Assembly (NCBI GenBank): GCA_017441385.1
Contig: JAFRXY010000072.1
Span: 57,736 to 121,735 of the forward strand
From: Clostridia bacterium
GTDB taxonomy: Bacteria > Bacillota > Clostridia > Oscillospirales > Acutalibacteraceae
Reading direction: 5' to 3'
DNA length: 64,000 bases
This document shows positions 23,892 to 31,205 of the stretch, piece by piece (within the stretch, counting starts at the first letter, position 1; the number at the start of each line of letters is the position of its first letter). The notes under the pieces were generated by a model. That model had not been told where the DNA came from. It saw only the letters and a list, made by a program, of their open reading frames with translations, and searched no databases. Made by a program: the position numbers and the translations under genes.

Positions 23892-25298
23892 TCAAAACCT
23901 GAAATACAAAAACGGGTTGTAGGAACTTCCGATGACCGCCAGCAGCGAAACGACATACAGTCCCGCGCCGACAGCCGCCTTTATTCCGAAGCGTATTCTT
24001 TCATCGGGAATCAGATTGACTTTCCGCGAAAGGTACTTTCTCGCAAAGCTGACCGAGAGCAGCGCTCCGATCACCAGAAGGAAGAAATTCTCCCGGAAGT
24101 AATAAACCGTCGTCGCGTCGGCCAGACCGTTTGCTCCCAGCAGGGAGAGCAGATAGCTCCCCGCCGCGCCGATGTCGTCACAGGCGAAGATCACCCACGA
24201 AAAGAGCACCGTCAGCAGGGTGTAAACATGCCCCACCGCCGCCGGAGCTTTTTTCAGCCTGTCCAGCAGGAAGAGCTTTTCGACGGCCAGCAGAACAAAG
24301 AAATAAAGTCCCCATACGACGAAATTCCAGCCTGCCCCGTGCCACAGTCCGGTAAGACTCCACACGATCAGGAGATTAAGCATCTGCCGGGGCAGTCCCT
24401 TGCGGTTGCCCCCAAGCGGAATGTAGAGATATTCCCGGAACCACGAGCCTAGCGAGATGTGCCACCTCCGCCAGAATTCTGTGACACTGCCCGATTCGTA
24501 AGGATAATCGAAATTCTCCAGAAAGTCGAAGCCCAGCATTTTTCCGATGCCGATGGCCATATCGGAATAGCCGGAAAAATCGAAGTAAATCTGGAGCATA
24601 TAAGCCGCCGCCCCGATGAAGGCGGTGACCGCCGTGTTGCCCTGCTGCGCCGATATTTCATCCCAGATCATGCCGCAGTTGTTGGCGAGCAGCACCTTCT
24701 TGCCCAGACCGAGGGTAAAGCGGAATATGCCGCGGCAAACGCGGGCGGCGTCAATCGGTCTGTGACCGAGCTGCTTTTCGATGTCGCGGTACTTGACAAT
24801 CGGCCCTGCGATGAGCTGCGGAAACATGCAGATATACATGCCGAAGCGGAGAATACTGTGCTGCGCCTGTATCTCCCGCCGGTAGACGTCGATGGTGTAG
24901 GACAATGTCTGGAAGGTGTAGAAGGAAATGCCGATGGGCAGGGCTATCCCCACCAGATCGAATCCCTGTCCTGTCAGGGCATTGACGCTGCTGATAAGAA
25001 AATCGGTGTACTTGAAGAAGCAGAGCATCCCCAGATTACCCGCAAGCGACAGCACAAGCACCCATTTGCGGACTTCCGGCCTGCCCCTGCGGTCGAGCCA
25101 TTCCAGCATCAGACCGTTGCTGTAATCGAAGACCGTCGAAAACAGCATGATGAGTATGTAAACCGGTTCACCCCAGCCGTAAAAAATCAGGCTGACCGCG
25201 AGCAGCAGGGGATTGCGCAGGCAATCAGGAACCGTGTAATACAGAAGAAGCACGGCTGGCAGGAAAACCAGCAGAAATACCGCGCTGCTGAATACCAT
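23892..25298 (-). CDS. MBOAT-family O-acyltransferase (AlgI/DltB-like)
   Basis: A 468-residue polytopic membrane enzyme with about 10-12 hydrophobic helices. It moves acyl groups across the membrane for O-acylation of a surface polymer. Family motifs are SLIFYGWGEPVYILIML, LPIGISFYTFQTLSYTIDVYR, MFPQLIAGPIVKYRDIEKQL, SVTEFWRRWHISLGSWFREY and LTGLWHGAGWNFVVWGLYF, which contains the catalytic His. Start ATG 25298 follows AGGAGGG. It is the third gene of an operon with transglutaminase-like and DUF4358 genes upstream and the DHHW partner downstream. The acceptor polymer is not identified. No dltA or dltC is nearby, so alanylation is unlikely. Confidence 0.93.
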   Translation of the reverse strand: MVFSSAVFLLVFLPAVLLLYYTVPDCLRNPLLLAVSLIFYGWGEPVYILIMLFSTVFDYSNGLMLEWLDRRGRPEVRKWVLVLSLAGNLGMLCFFKYTDFLISSVNALTGQGFDLVGIALPIGISFYTFQTLSYTIDVYRREIQAQHSILRFGMYICMFPQLIAGPIVKYRDIEKQLGHRPIDAARVCRGIFRFTLGLGKKVLLANNCGMIWDEISAQQGNTAVTAFIGAAAYMLQIYFDFSGYSDMAIGIGKMLGFDFLENFDYPYESGSVTEFWRRWHISLGSWFREYLYIPLGGNRKGLPRQMLNLLIVWSLTGLWHGAGWNFVVWGLYFFVLLAVEKLFLLDRLKKAPAAVGHVYTLLTVLFSWVIFACDDIGAAGSYLLSLLGANGLADATTVYYFRENFFLLVIGALLSVSFARKYLSRKVNLIPDERIRFGIKAAVGAGLYVVSLLAVIGSSYNPFLYFRF

Positions 25299-25316
25299 GG
25301 CGCAGTCCCTCCTGAA

Positions 25317-25817
25317 TTACTTGCTGAAGAAGCGGTAGAAAGCGGCTTCCATCTTATCCACGTCATCCGACACCATGAGAATGACGAGGGTGCCCCTTGA
25401 GAGTACCTTCGCCTTTTCCAGCTTGGTCACCTGCGTCTTGTCATAGGTGGCGTAAAGCGTCTTGCGTGTATCGAGGTGGATTCTCAGGGAAGCGGCGGCT
25501 TCATTGAGGTCAGCCTTCTTTTTGACCTGAATGGCGACAATCTCGTCTGCGTTTCCCGCACCGTTGGCCGCATAGGAGATAAAGAACGCCTTGACCTTGC
25601 CGTAGTCGATATTCGAAACATGGGCAAGCAGGTCTTCAGGATGATTGTCGCTGCTGCTGGCGTACTTCATTTCGTCGGGATGACCGGTGAATTCCACCAG
25701 CGCCTGATTGAGATCATACATGCTGATTTCATCGGTCTCGTCGCCGCACGATACAAAGACGCCGCATAGCACCAGCGCGGAAAGGACAACGGCTGTGATC
25801 TTTTTAATAAAAGGCAT
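25317..25817 (-). CDS. DUF4358 lipoprotein
   Basis: A 166-residue exported lipoprotein. The signal helix (residues 5-23) ends in the lipobox VFVSC with Cys24. The mature domain (DLNQALVEFTGHPDEMKYAS, then VKAFFISYAANGAGNADEIVAIQVKK and GTLVILMVSDDVDKMEAAFYRFF) matches DUF4358, a family I know from clostridial operons with MBOAT and DHHW proteins. Start ATG 25817 follows AAAGGAGGG. Its position between the transglutaminase-like gene and MBOAT suggests an accessory role in the same envelope modification. No activity is known. Confidence 0.8.
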   Translation of the reverse strand: MPFIKKITAVVLSALVLCGVFVSCGDETDEISMYDLNQALVEFTGHPDEMKYASSSDNHPEDLLAHVSNIDYGKVKAFFISYAANGAGNADEIVAIQVKKKADLNEAAASLRIHLDTRKTLYATYDKTQVTKLEKAKVLSRGTLVILMVSDDVDKMEAAFYRFFSK

Positions 25818-25837
25818 GTCAATACCCTCCTTTCTGC

Positions 25838-26923
25838 TCAGTTGTTGTACATGGTTTCATAGAATTTATACTCGTTGAGCACATTGTTTATCTTGTTGTC
25901 AATCTTATCTCTCTGCTTCTCGGTGAGAGTATTGCCGGCATCGTCTGTATAAGTGAAGAAATAGCAGAGCATATACTCGCCCTTTTCATTGGTGGTCCAC
26001 TGTGACGAAATGTAGAATTTATCCGTGCCGCCGATCGAACTTTCAAGCTGATCCACCATGTACTTGGCAAGGGCTTCATCCTCCGGAGTGGCGATCTTGG
26101 TTTTGAAGGTGCAGCTGATGGCGGGTTCTCTTTTCTTGATACCTTCCATCACAAACTTCGGAATGGCGTAAATATCCTTGATTTCCTTGCAGATGGTCAT
26201 AAGATAATTGTACTTCTTGCCGCTTGCCGCCGGGAAAAAGCCGGTGTTCCATTCATGCCCCGACTGGGTGCAGGTGAAATCGTCCATATTGAAATTTCTG
26301 TAATTGCCGCTGTCGGAATCCATATAGCAGTCGGTGTGATACCAGCAGCCGTCATCCAGCTTGACCAGATCCCACGAATGGCCCAGAGTGGAGCTGTGAA
26401 CCACCTTGCACTCTATGTCAAGCATCTGCATGAACATTCTGAACGTGGTGGCGTAGCCGACACAGACGGCCGTGCGTTTTTTCAGCACGTCATGAGGATT
26501 GTCGTTGTCGTTGGAGGTGTCGGAAATGACCGTGAGGATACTGTTGGAAGGCTTCAGACCCGTCGTCAGGTACTTGTAGACGGCTTCTTCCTTCTGGAAG
26601 GTGTCCATATCGTCCTTGATGATTTCCTTGATGATATCCTTCGCCATCGCAAGGGTCTCCTTGTCACGGTCGTCGAGCTTGGAAGTATCGCCCGATTTGT
26701 AAGCATCGGAAATCTGGGTGGTGGACTTGATGGAAAAGCGCTGGGCAATCACCACATCGTCCTCCTGGGCGGGATCCTCGACATTTCCGAGGAACGACGA
26801 CATCATATGATCGATCTTGCCCTGTCTGATCACCAGCAATGAGGTCATTACGGTGGTTCCGATCACGAGTACCGTCACCAAAATTGCGGTCAGGGTCACT
26901 AACAGTTTTGCGGGTTTTGACAT
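25838..26923 (-). CDS. Membrane-anchored transglutaminase-like protein
   Basis: A 361-residue protein with an N-terminal membrane helix (about 6-30), a linker and a transglutaminase-core (papain-like) domain. The catalytic Cys lies in RTAVCVGYATTFRMFM, the His in LGHSWDLVKLDDGCWYH, and the Asp in HTDCYMDSD, in the standard C-H-D order. The C-terminal ~90 residues form a separate alpha/beta segment. Start ATG 26923 (MSKPAKLL) is 8 nt after GAGG; the upstream ATGs are too close to the SD. It is the first gene of the DUF4358/MBOAT/DHHW operon. Bacterial members act as proteases or peptide-bond-forming enzymes on the cell surface, and the substrate is unknown. Confidence 0.82.
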   Translation of the reverse strand: MSKPAKLLVTLTAILVTVLVIGTTVMTSLLVIRQGKIDHMMSSFLGNVEDPAQEDDVVIAQRFSIKSTTQISDAYKSGDTSKLDDRDKETLAMAKDIIKEIIKDDMDTFQKEEAVYKYLTTGLKPSNSILTVISDTSNDNDNPHDVLKKRTAVCVGYATTFRMFMQMLDIECKVVHSSTLGHSWDLVKLDDGCWYHTDCYMDSDSGNYRNFNMDDFTCTQSGHEWNTGFFPAASGKKYNYLMTICKEIKDIYAIPKFVMEGIKKREPAISCTFKTKIATPEDEALAKYMVDQLESSIGGTDKFYISSQWTTNEKGEYMLCYFFTYTDDAGNTLTEKQRDKIDNKINNVLNEYKFYETMYNN

Positions 26924-27028
26924 AAACATTACCTCTTTTTCAATTTGTCGCATGCAGACAGACAGGTTCCGGCGTTTCCGGGTTCCCCGCCCGGCCGGAA
27001 TTCATTCTCTTTGCATGAGTCTATCTAT

Positions 27029-27057
27029 ATAATAATGTGTCGCCTATGTGTTGTCAA
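27029..27057 (-). promoter_or_regulatory. SigA-type promoter of the transglutaminase/MBOAT operon
   Basis: On the minus strand TTGACA, 17-nt spacer, TATTAT. It leaves about 100 nt of leader before ATG 26923. The 308-bp gap 26924-27231 holds this, the divergent trx promoter and the palindrome at 27128; I see no gene in it. Confidence 0.75.
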
Positions 27058-27127
27058 GCGGGTAATCCAAAATATACAAAATTGTAAATTATAAGAAAAG
27101 AGAGATGAAAAAATTTTCATTATTTTA

Positions 27128-27140
27128 GTGACCAAGTCAC
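27128..27140. promoter_or_regulatory. Operator-like perfect palindrome GTGAC-CAA-GTCAC
   Basis: A 13-bp perfect inverted repeat centred at 27134, about 50 bp upstream of the predicted thioredoxin start point and just upstream of its -35. The GTGA/TCAC half-sites are of the Crp/Fnr type, and a Crp/Fnr-family gene lies two genes downstream. A link between the two is inference. Confidence 0.55.
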
Positions 27141-27150
27141 AGAAACTTCA

Positions 27151-27179
27151 TTGATAATGGGATATACTTGACGTATAAT
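27151..27179 (+). promoter_or_regulatory. SigA-type promoter of trxA
   Basis: TTGATA, 17-nt spacer, TATAAT. The transcript would begin near 27186, within or at the edge of a hairpin formed by TATGCG (27184-27189) and CGCATA (27203-27208), placed before the GGAGG of trxA. Confidence 0.8.
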
Positions 27180-27231
27180 AATTATGCGGAACGAAAGTCC
27201 GACGCATAGCATCATACGGAGGTAATTTATT

Positions 27232-27543
27232 ATGAAAGAAATCATCATCACATCCGAAAACTTCACCACCGAGGTCATGAATTCCGACAAGCCCGTCCTG
27301 CTCGACTTCTGGGCGGAATGGTGCGGCCCCTGCAGAATGCTCGGCCCCATACTCGCGGATTTTGCCGAAGAACACGACGACGTAAAGGTCGGCAAGGTCA
27401 ACGTGGATGAACAGCGGGCGCTTGCGGCCGCATTCGGCATTATGAGCATTCCCACACTGATTCTCTTCAAAGGCGGCAAGCCGGTAGCGCAGAGAATCGG
27501 CCTGCAAACCCCGGACGAACTTGAAAAGCTCATCCGAGAATAA
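27232..27543 (+). CDS. trxA: Thioredoxin
   Basis: Standard 103-residue cytoplasmic dithiol oxidoreductase with active site WCGPC (C31, C34) in DFWAEWCGPCRMLGP, the conserved VNVDEQ, cis-Pro SIPTLILF and the GxxxxxxL tail. Start ATG 27232 follows GGAGG. It is transcribed toward a Crp/Fnr regulator from a promoter with an operator-like palindrome, so regulation by that factor in response to redox state or oxygen is plausible. Confidence 0.96.
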   Translation: MKEIIITSENFTTEVMNSDKPVLLDFWAEWCGPCRMLGPILADFAEEHDDVKVGKVNVDEQRALAAAFGIMSIPTLILFKGGKPVAQRIGLQTPDELEKLIRE

Positions 27544-27565
27544 TCAATTCCAAGGACGCCATATT

Positions 27566-27649
27566 ATGCCCAACAAAACCGTAATCATTGGCGGCGTCGG
27601 CACCTATCCGGGCGACGAGGAGGAATCCGATGTGAATCTCTTTATCTAG
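27566..27649 (+). pseudogene. 27-codon frame resembling a flavoprotein N-terminus
   Basis: A short frame starting ATG 27566 reads MPNKTVIIGGVGTYPGDEEE and then stops after 27 codons. The KTVIIGG segment recalls the first Rossmann strand of thioredoxin reductase, which often follows trxA, but the GxGxxG loop is lost and nothing downstream continues the fold. It may be a trxB remnant, a tiny leader peptide for the next gene 10 nt on, or chance. Confidence 0.25.
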
Positions 27650-27659
27650 GGGGCAATCA

Positions 27660-28316
27660 ATGGACACGGAACGCGAGATAAAACGGCTTCCCTTCTGGAA
27701 CGATCTCACCCCCGCCGAACGGGAGACCGTTCTGAGATGTGCGAGAATAAGGGAATACAAAAGCGGCAGCCTGATCTATTCGCCGGAGCAGGAATGTCTG
27801 GGGCTGATCAAGCTCCTGTCGGGCAGTATACGCACATTCATGCTGTCGGAGGAAGGGCGCGAGGTGGTGCTCTACCGCATGAAGGAAGGGGACATCGACC
27901 TGCTTTCCGCCGCCTGCGTGGTCAACCAGATTACTTTTGAAACGCAGATGGTGGCGCAGTCCGACTGTACCGTTCTTGTGGTGCCCGCCACTTGTCTTGC
28001 GCAGTTCAAGCGGGACAATCTTGCCGTGCGCTGCTTTATCTTCGAAAAGCTGGGCGAGCGTTTTTCCGACGTAATGAAGCTCATGCAGACCATGCTCTTT
28101 ACCCGCATCGACAGGCGGATTGCCGCGCTTCTCAGAGAAAAGGCGGAAGCCGGAGGAAAGAAGGAGATCCGCATGACCCATGAGGAGATCGCCGCCATGA
28201 TCAATTCCTCCCGCGAAGTGGTTTCCCGAACACTCAAGGGAATGGAGCGCTCCGGACTGCTTACGCTTGGCCGGGGAAAAATCACGCTGCACGACGATTT
28301 GGATACATTCCTTTGA
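27660..28316 (+). CDS. Crp/Fnr-family transcriptional regulator
   Basis: A 218-residue regulator with an N-terminal cyclic-nucleotide-binding-type beta-roll (LIKLLSGSIRTFMLSEEGRE, MKEGDIDLL), a dimer helix (about 120-145) and a C-terminal winged helix-turn-helix (TRIDRRIAALL, MTHEEIAAMINSSREVVSRT). The ACVV and TCLAQF cysteines do not form the N-terminal Fe-S cluster arrangement of true FNR, so its ligand is unknown. Start ATG 27660 follows GGGGG. It is co-directional with trxA and followed by a strong terminator. The palindrome upstream of trxA is a candidate target. Confidence 0.9.
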   Translation: MDTEREIKRLPFWNDLTPAERETVLRCARIREYKSGSLIYSPEQECLGLIKLLSGSIRTFMLSEEGREVVLYRMKEGDIDLLSAACVVNQITFETQMVAQSDCTVLVVPATCLAQFKRDNLAVRCFIFEKLGERFSDVMKLMQTMLFTRIDRRIAALLREKAEAGGKKEIRMTHEEIAAMINSSREVVSRTLKGMERSGLLTLGRGKITLHDDLDTFL

Positions 28317-28335
28317 CAACAGACAATAATATCAA

Positions 28336-28386
28336 TACAGGGCATTCTGCAAGGGGTACAAACGCAGAATGCCCTGTATTTTTTTA
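28336..28386 (+). terminator. Strong terminator between convergent genes
   Basis: A perfect 15-bp stem (TACAGGGCATTCTGC with GCAGAATGCCCTGTA), 13-nt loop, then TTTTTTT. It ends the trxA/crp unit and lies at the 3' end of the S24 repressor gene. Confidence 0.93.
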
Positions 28387-29091
28387 TATATTTCCTGTTT
28401 TACTGAGATTGCATATCACCTTGCCGCAGCACTGTACACTGTCGCTGCGGGTATAAGGCTTGGGAGGATAATCGGGATTGAGCGAAATCAGTTCGCCGAC
28501 ACCCTGCTTCTTGATAAAGCTCTCCCCGTTGAGCACAAATATTCCTATTTCGCCTTCATCTACACGCGCATCTTTTTCCACAAGCACCAGATCACCGTCG
28601 CTGAACGCGGGCGTCATGGAATTGCCGCTGACACGCACGACATAATCGCCCTTCCGGTTCTCCGGCGTATCGGGTATTTCTATTTTTTCCTCAGGCGGCT
28701 CGTCAAGAGGATTGCCGAAACCGGCTGACACAGAAACCGCGTAGTAGGGACGTGTTATCATTCTCCGGACAGGATTGCACCGCTCGTATTCTATATCAAG
28801 AATCGAATCCATCACGTTTTTTCCGTATTTGTCAAGGGAACGGTATTTATTGATATGATCGATTTCGCTGAATGAAAATATGGAGGCGGCGGGCGCAAGT
28901 CCCATTGCATCGTCCACCGAGCACATCAGGGCCCGGCAAATGGCTTCGATGGTAGTGAGCTTGGGGTTGGCGTTAATGCCGGAGGTAATCTTGCTCACGG
29001 TGCCCTTTGGCAATCCCGAGCGTTCCACCAGCTCATCGACCGTCATACCCAGCTCTTTTCTGCGCCTGTTGATGTACTCGTTGAATGTCAT
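28384..29091 (-). CDS. XRE/S24 (LexA/CI-like) repressor
   Basis: A 235-residue phage-CI-type repressor started at ATG 29091 (MTFNEYINRRR). Residues 1-60 are an XRE helix-turn-helix (GMTVDELVERSGLPKGTVSK). Residues about 115-230 are an S24 peptidase-like domain with the catalytic Ser in GNSM (S158) and Lys in FIKK (K194/K195). A plausible self-cleavage Ala-Gly lies in VSAGFG (A123-G124). So it could be inactivated by RecA-dependent autocleavage. It is transcribed divergently from a Cro-like gene across a 200-bp region with two matching palindromic sites. Confidence 0.88.
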   Translation of the reverse strand: MTFNEYINRRRKELGMTVDELVERSGLPKGTVSKITSGINANPKLTTIEAICRALMCSVDDAMGLAPAASIFSFSEIDHINKYRSLDKYGKNVMDSILDIEYERCNPVRRMITRPYYAVSVSAGFGNPLDEPPEEKIEIPDTPENRKGDYVVRVSGNSMTPAFSDGDLVLVEKDARVDEGEIGIFVLNGESFIKKQGVGELISLNPDYPPKPYTRSDSVQCCGKVICNLSKTGNI

Positions 29092-29140
29092 AAAAATCAC
29101 CCGTTCGCATTTTTTAGTAAAAATATAACCCTTTGGCTTT

Positions 29141-29169
29141 AGTGTAACATATAGCAGGAAAGGTGTCAA
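29141..29169 (-). promoter_or_regulatory. Promoter of the S24 repressor gene
   Basis: On the minus strand TTGACA, 17-nt spacer, TACACT. The upstream edge of the -35 is 11 bp from the TTCC-N6-GGAA site at 29180. Confidence 0.78.
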
Positions 29170-29179
29170 GCTGCAATAA

Positions 29180-29193
29180 TTCCCTAGTTGGAA
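29180..29193. promoter_or_regulatory. Operator-like site 1, TTCC-CTAGTT-GGAA
   Basis: Inverted half-sites TTCC/GGAA with a 6-bp spacer, between the two divergent promoters. It has the same half-sites and spacing as the site at 29252-29265. Confidence 0.5.
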
Positions 29194-29211
29194 TTTTTTT
29201 AAAAAAAGCGC

Positions 29212-29240
29212 TTGACAAATTCAATTTAAGGTGTTATAAT
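29212..29240 (+). promoter_or_regulatory. Perfect consensus promoter of the Cro-like gene
   Basis: TTGACA, 17-nt spacer, TATAAT, all at consensus, so it should be strong unless repressed. It is followed 9 bp later by an 18-bp perfect palindrome. Confidence 0.9.
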
Positions 29241-29249
29241 CGATTTGTA

Positions 29250-29267
29250 AGTTCCTTTAAAGGAACT
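29250..29267. promoter_or_regulatory. Operator-like 18-bp perfect palindrome (site 2)
   Basis: AGTTCCTTT-AAAGGAACT, an uninterrupted inverted repeat at about +4 to +21 of the rightward promoter. Its core TTCC-N6-GGAA is shared with site 1. This is a natural position for repression of the downstream gene. Confidence 0.7.
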
Positions 29268-29295
29268 ATTCAATTCAAAGGAGGATCTGTCCCCT

Positions 29296-29523
29296 ATGCA
29301 AAATGAACCTTTTCCGATGTTTCCCAACCTGACAGCCGCCGTTTCCAGAAAGGGGCTGACCCGCAGGGAGCTGGCCGAAGCGCTGGGAATCAGTCTTTCA
29401 ACACTCGGAAGACGGCTGAGAGGGAGCATCGATTTCAGATGGAACGAGCTGCACATATTGCATGCTTTGTTTCCGGATGTACCTGTGAGCGTTCTTCTGG
29501 AGCGCCGCACCCGATTCAATTAA
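29296..29523 (+). CDS. Cro-like XRE helix-turn-helix protein
   Basis: A 75-residue DNA-binding protein that is almost entirely one XRE/Cro domain (NLTAAVSRKGLTRRELAEAL, GISLSTLGRRLRG, then FRWNELHILHALFP). Start ATG 29296 follows AAAGGAGG. It is expressed from the palindrome-controlled promoter facing the S24 repressor, the usual CI/Cro switch layout. It probably shares or competes for the same operators; that is inference. Confidence 0.85.
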   Translation: MQNEPFPMFPNLTAAVSRKGLTRRELAEALGISLSTLGRRLRGSIDFRWNELHILHALFPDVPVSVLLERRTRFN

Positions 29524-29542
29524 CCGTACAGGAGGAATTATC

Positions 29543-29749
29543 ATGTCAAAGGGAAAACACTGCAAATACTGCGAATGCAAAACGACAAATCATAGCGGCA
29601 TTTGCAACACCTGCACAGAAAAGCTGAAAGTCATCAGAAAGCTGAGAGCAATCTTATTCCAGATCAAGCGTGACGCGGAAAGGGAGAACGGAATTGAACA
29701 AACAGGAAGTCATTCAGACCTTGAAAAAATACAGAAGCCTGCATGCTGA
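29543..29749 (+). CDS. Small Cys-rich putative zinc-binding protein
   Basis: A 68-residue protein with a zinc-ribbon-like N-terminus, HCKYCECKTTNHSGICNTC (Cys at 7, 10, 12, 21 and 24 plus His), followed by a basic helix. Start ATG 29543 follows AGGAGG. It lies 19 nt after the Cro-like gene and overlaps the next gene by 56 nt in another frame, as in compact phage early regions. No family recognised. Confidence 0.6.
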   Translation: MSKGKHCKYCECKTTNHSGICNTCTEKLKVIRKLRAILFQIKRDAERENGIEQTGSHSDLEKIQKPAC

Positions 29750-30122
29750 ATGTGACCGGCTTCGCCAGAGGATTGTCGAGAAGCGCCATTCGATGTACGA
29801 CATTCGCGCCGTCGTTACAAACAGCGTGAATGTGAAGTCGGGTGAGATAGCCGACCGGGTGGAACGCGTGGTAGAAATGATGGAAAGCGCGGTAGGTTTC
29901 TACACATACAAACTCGAACAGGCGGAAGAAAGCGAACGCCGCATTCTGGAGCTGCTGGAGAAAATTACAGACAACGAGGAACGCAATGTCATTTTCATGC
30001 ACTACATCGAGGGCAAAACCTTCTTGGAAATCAGCGATGTTCTCTACATGTCGGAGCGAACGGTATGCACCCGCCACAAAACCGCCATAGAAGGCCTGTG
30101 CCATTCATGTGAGGGAGCGTAA
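29694..30122 (+). CDS. Sigma-70 region-4-like / DUF1492-type regulatory protein
   Basis: A 142-residue protein started at TTG 29694, 7 nt after GGGAG. An N-terminal coiled-coil-like helical part (about 1-90) is followed by a sigma region 4-type helix-turn-helix: LEKITDNEERNVIFMHYIEG then KTFLEISDVLYMSERTVCTR. The 'L..I.D..ER.V..(M/L)HY.EG.T..EI...L..SERTV' pattern is typical of phage/plasmid ArpU- or DUF1492-like late activators. It ends the small rightward cassette. With the CI/Cro-like switch upstream it suggests a degenerate prophage or integrative-element control region. Confidence 0.7.
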   Translation: MNKQEVIQTLKKYRSLHAECDRLRQRIVEKRHSMYDIRAVVTNSVNVKSGEIADRVERVVEMMESAVGFYTYKLEQAEESERRILELLEKITDNEERNVIFMHYIEGKTFLEISDVLYMSERTVCTRHKTAIEGLCHSCEGA

Positions 30123-30186
30123 AGAAGGAGCGGCCGCTCTGAATTTTCTTCCAGTGCCAACCGCTCCGGCATCATTCAATTATCAT

Positions 30187-31188
30187 TCATCGGGAAGAAG
30201 CGAGCGCCTGTATGGTTCTGCTGTACATTTCCGCAAGCCCGACCTGCGGCTGCCAGCCGAGTGAACGCAGTTTGGATGTATCCAGATTCATGTGAAGCGT
30301 CGGCGCATAGCCCAGCCTGGCGGCGTCCGCGCGTTCTTTGATCTCCACGCCTATCCTGCCGCCGGCGCATTCCTTCGCCACAAGACACGCCATCTCGTAA
30401 ATAGAACAATAGGTGTCTTCGTTGGCGGCATTGTAGGCTTCACCTGCCTGTCCCGCCGCAAGAACGGTGAAAATCGCGTCAGCCGCGTCCCCGGTGTAAA
30501 GGTAGTTGCGCTTTGTCTCTCCCTTGGTATTGAGCACGATGTTCCTGCCCTCAATGGCACAGCGGGCAAATTCGGCGAAGACTCTGCCGTCGTTGTATTC
30601 CACGCCCGGGCCGAATGTCTGGGTCAGGCGGACAACCATGGCCGGAACGCCGTATTCCGACGCATAGGAAGCGCAAAGGCTCTCGCACATTCTCTTGCTC
30701 TCGGGGTAGCAGGTGCGCACCGCCATGGGATCAAGGTCGGTGGAGTGCTTTTCGTCTATCTTCTCATCGGTGGAAGGCGTGCCGTAGACCTCCATGCTGG
30801 AAAGGTAGACAAACCCGCTGACCTTGTTGGCTCTGGCGAATTCCAGCATGTTGACGGTTCCCTCGACGGCGGTCATCACGGTTTCCACCGGCGTTTCGAT
30901 AAACGCCTTGCTGGACGTCTGACTCGCCGCGTGAATGATATAGTCCGCGCCGACATTCTCCGCTTTTACTGTGCGTACATCGGCAATCAGGAGCTTCAAT
31001 CCTTTTGCAATATATTCTCCCAGCACGGTCTGCGCCTTGCTTTCATTGCGCACCATTGCTATGGCGGTAATGGGTTGCTCCGCGTTTTCATTCCAAGCGA
31101 AGATCTGCCGGATCAGTTCCCGTCCGATCAGTCCCGTGGCGCCGGTAATGAGTATGCTTCTGCCTTCAAATGCCTTCATCTCTGTCAT
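30187..31188 (-). CDS. NAD-dependent sugar epimerase/dehydratase (extended SDR)
   Basis: A 333-residue extended short-chain dehydrogenase that acts on nucleotide sugars. The Rossmann motif is GATGLIGREL near residue 16, with DYIIHAASQTSS, the catalytic SSMEVYG and YPESK (YxxxK), and substrate-site segments VVRLTQTFGPGV and TKGETKRNYLYTGDAADAI. The family cannot be narrowed to one sugar from sequence alone; epimerase and decarboxylase types are both possible. Start ATG 31188 follows AAGGAGG. It is the last gene of the minus-strand glycan cluster. Confidence 0.85.
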   Translation of the reverse strand: MTEMKAFEGRSILITGATGLIGRELIRQIFAWNENAEQPITAIAMVRNESKAQTVLGEYIAKGLKLLIADVRTVKAENVGADYIIHAASQTSSKAFIETPVETVMTAVEGTVNMLEFARANKVSGFVYLSSMEVYGTPSTDEKIDEKHSTDLDPMAVRTCYPESKRMCESLCASYASEYGVPAMVVRLTQTFGPGVEYNDGRVFAEFARCAIEGRNIVLNTKGETKRNYLYTGDAADAIFTVLAAGQAGEAYNAANEDTYCSIYEMACLVAKECAGGRIGVEIKERADAARLGYAPTLHMNLDTSKLRSLGWQPQVGLAEMYSRTIQALASSR

Positions 31189-31205
31189 TTTATGAAAAAC
31201 CTCCT

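Noticed and set aside
30127..30170. GGAGCGG/CCGCTCC inverted repeat between the convergent sigma-like and epimerase genes
   Set aside because: Seven-bp stem with a long loop and no T-run; not enough for a terminator call.
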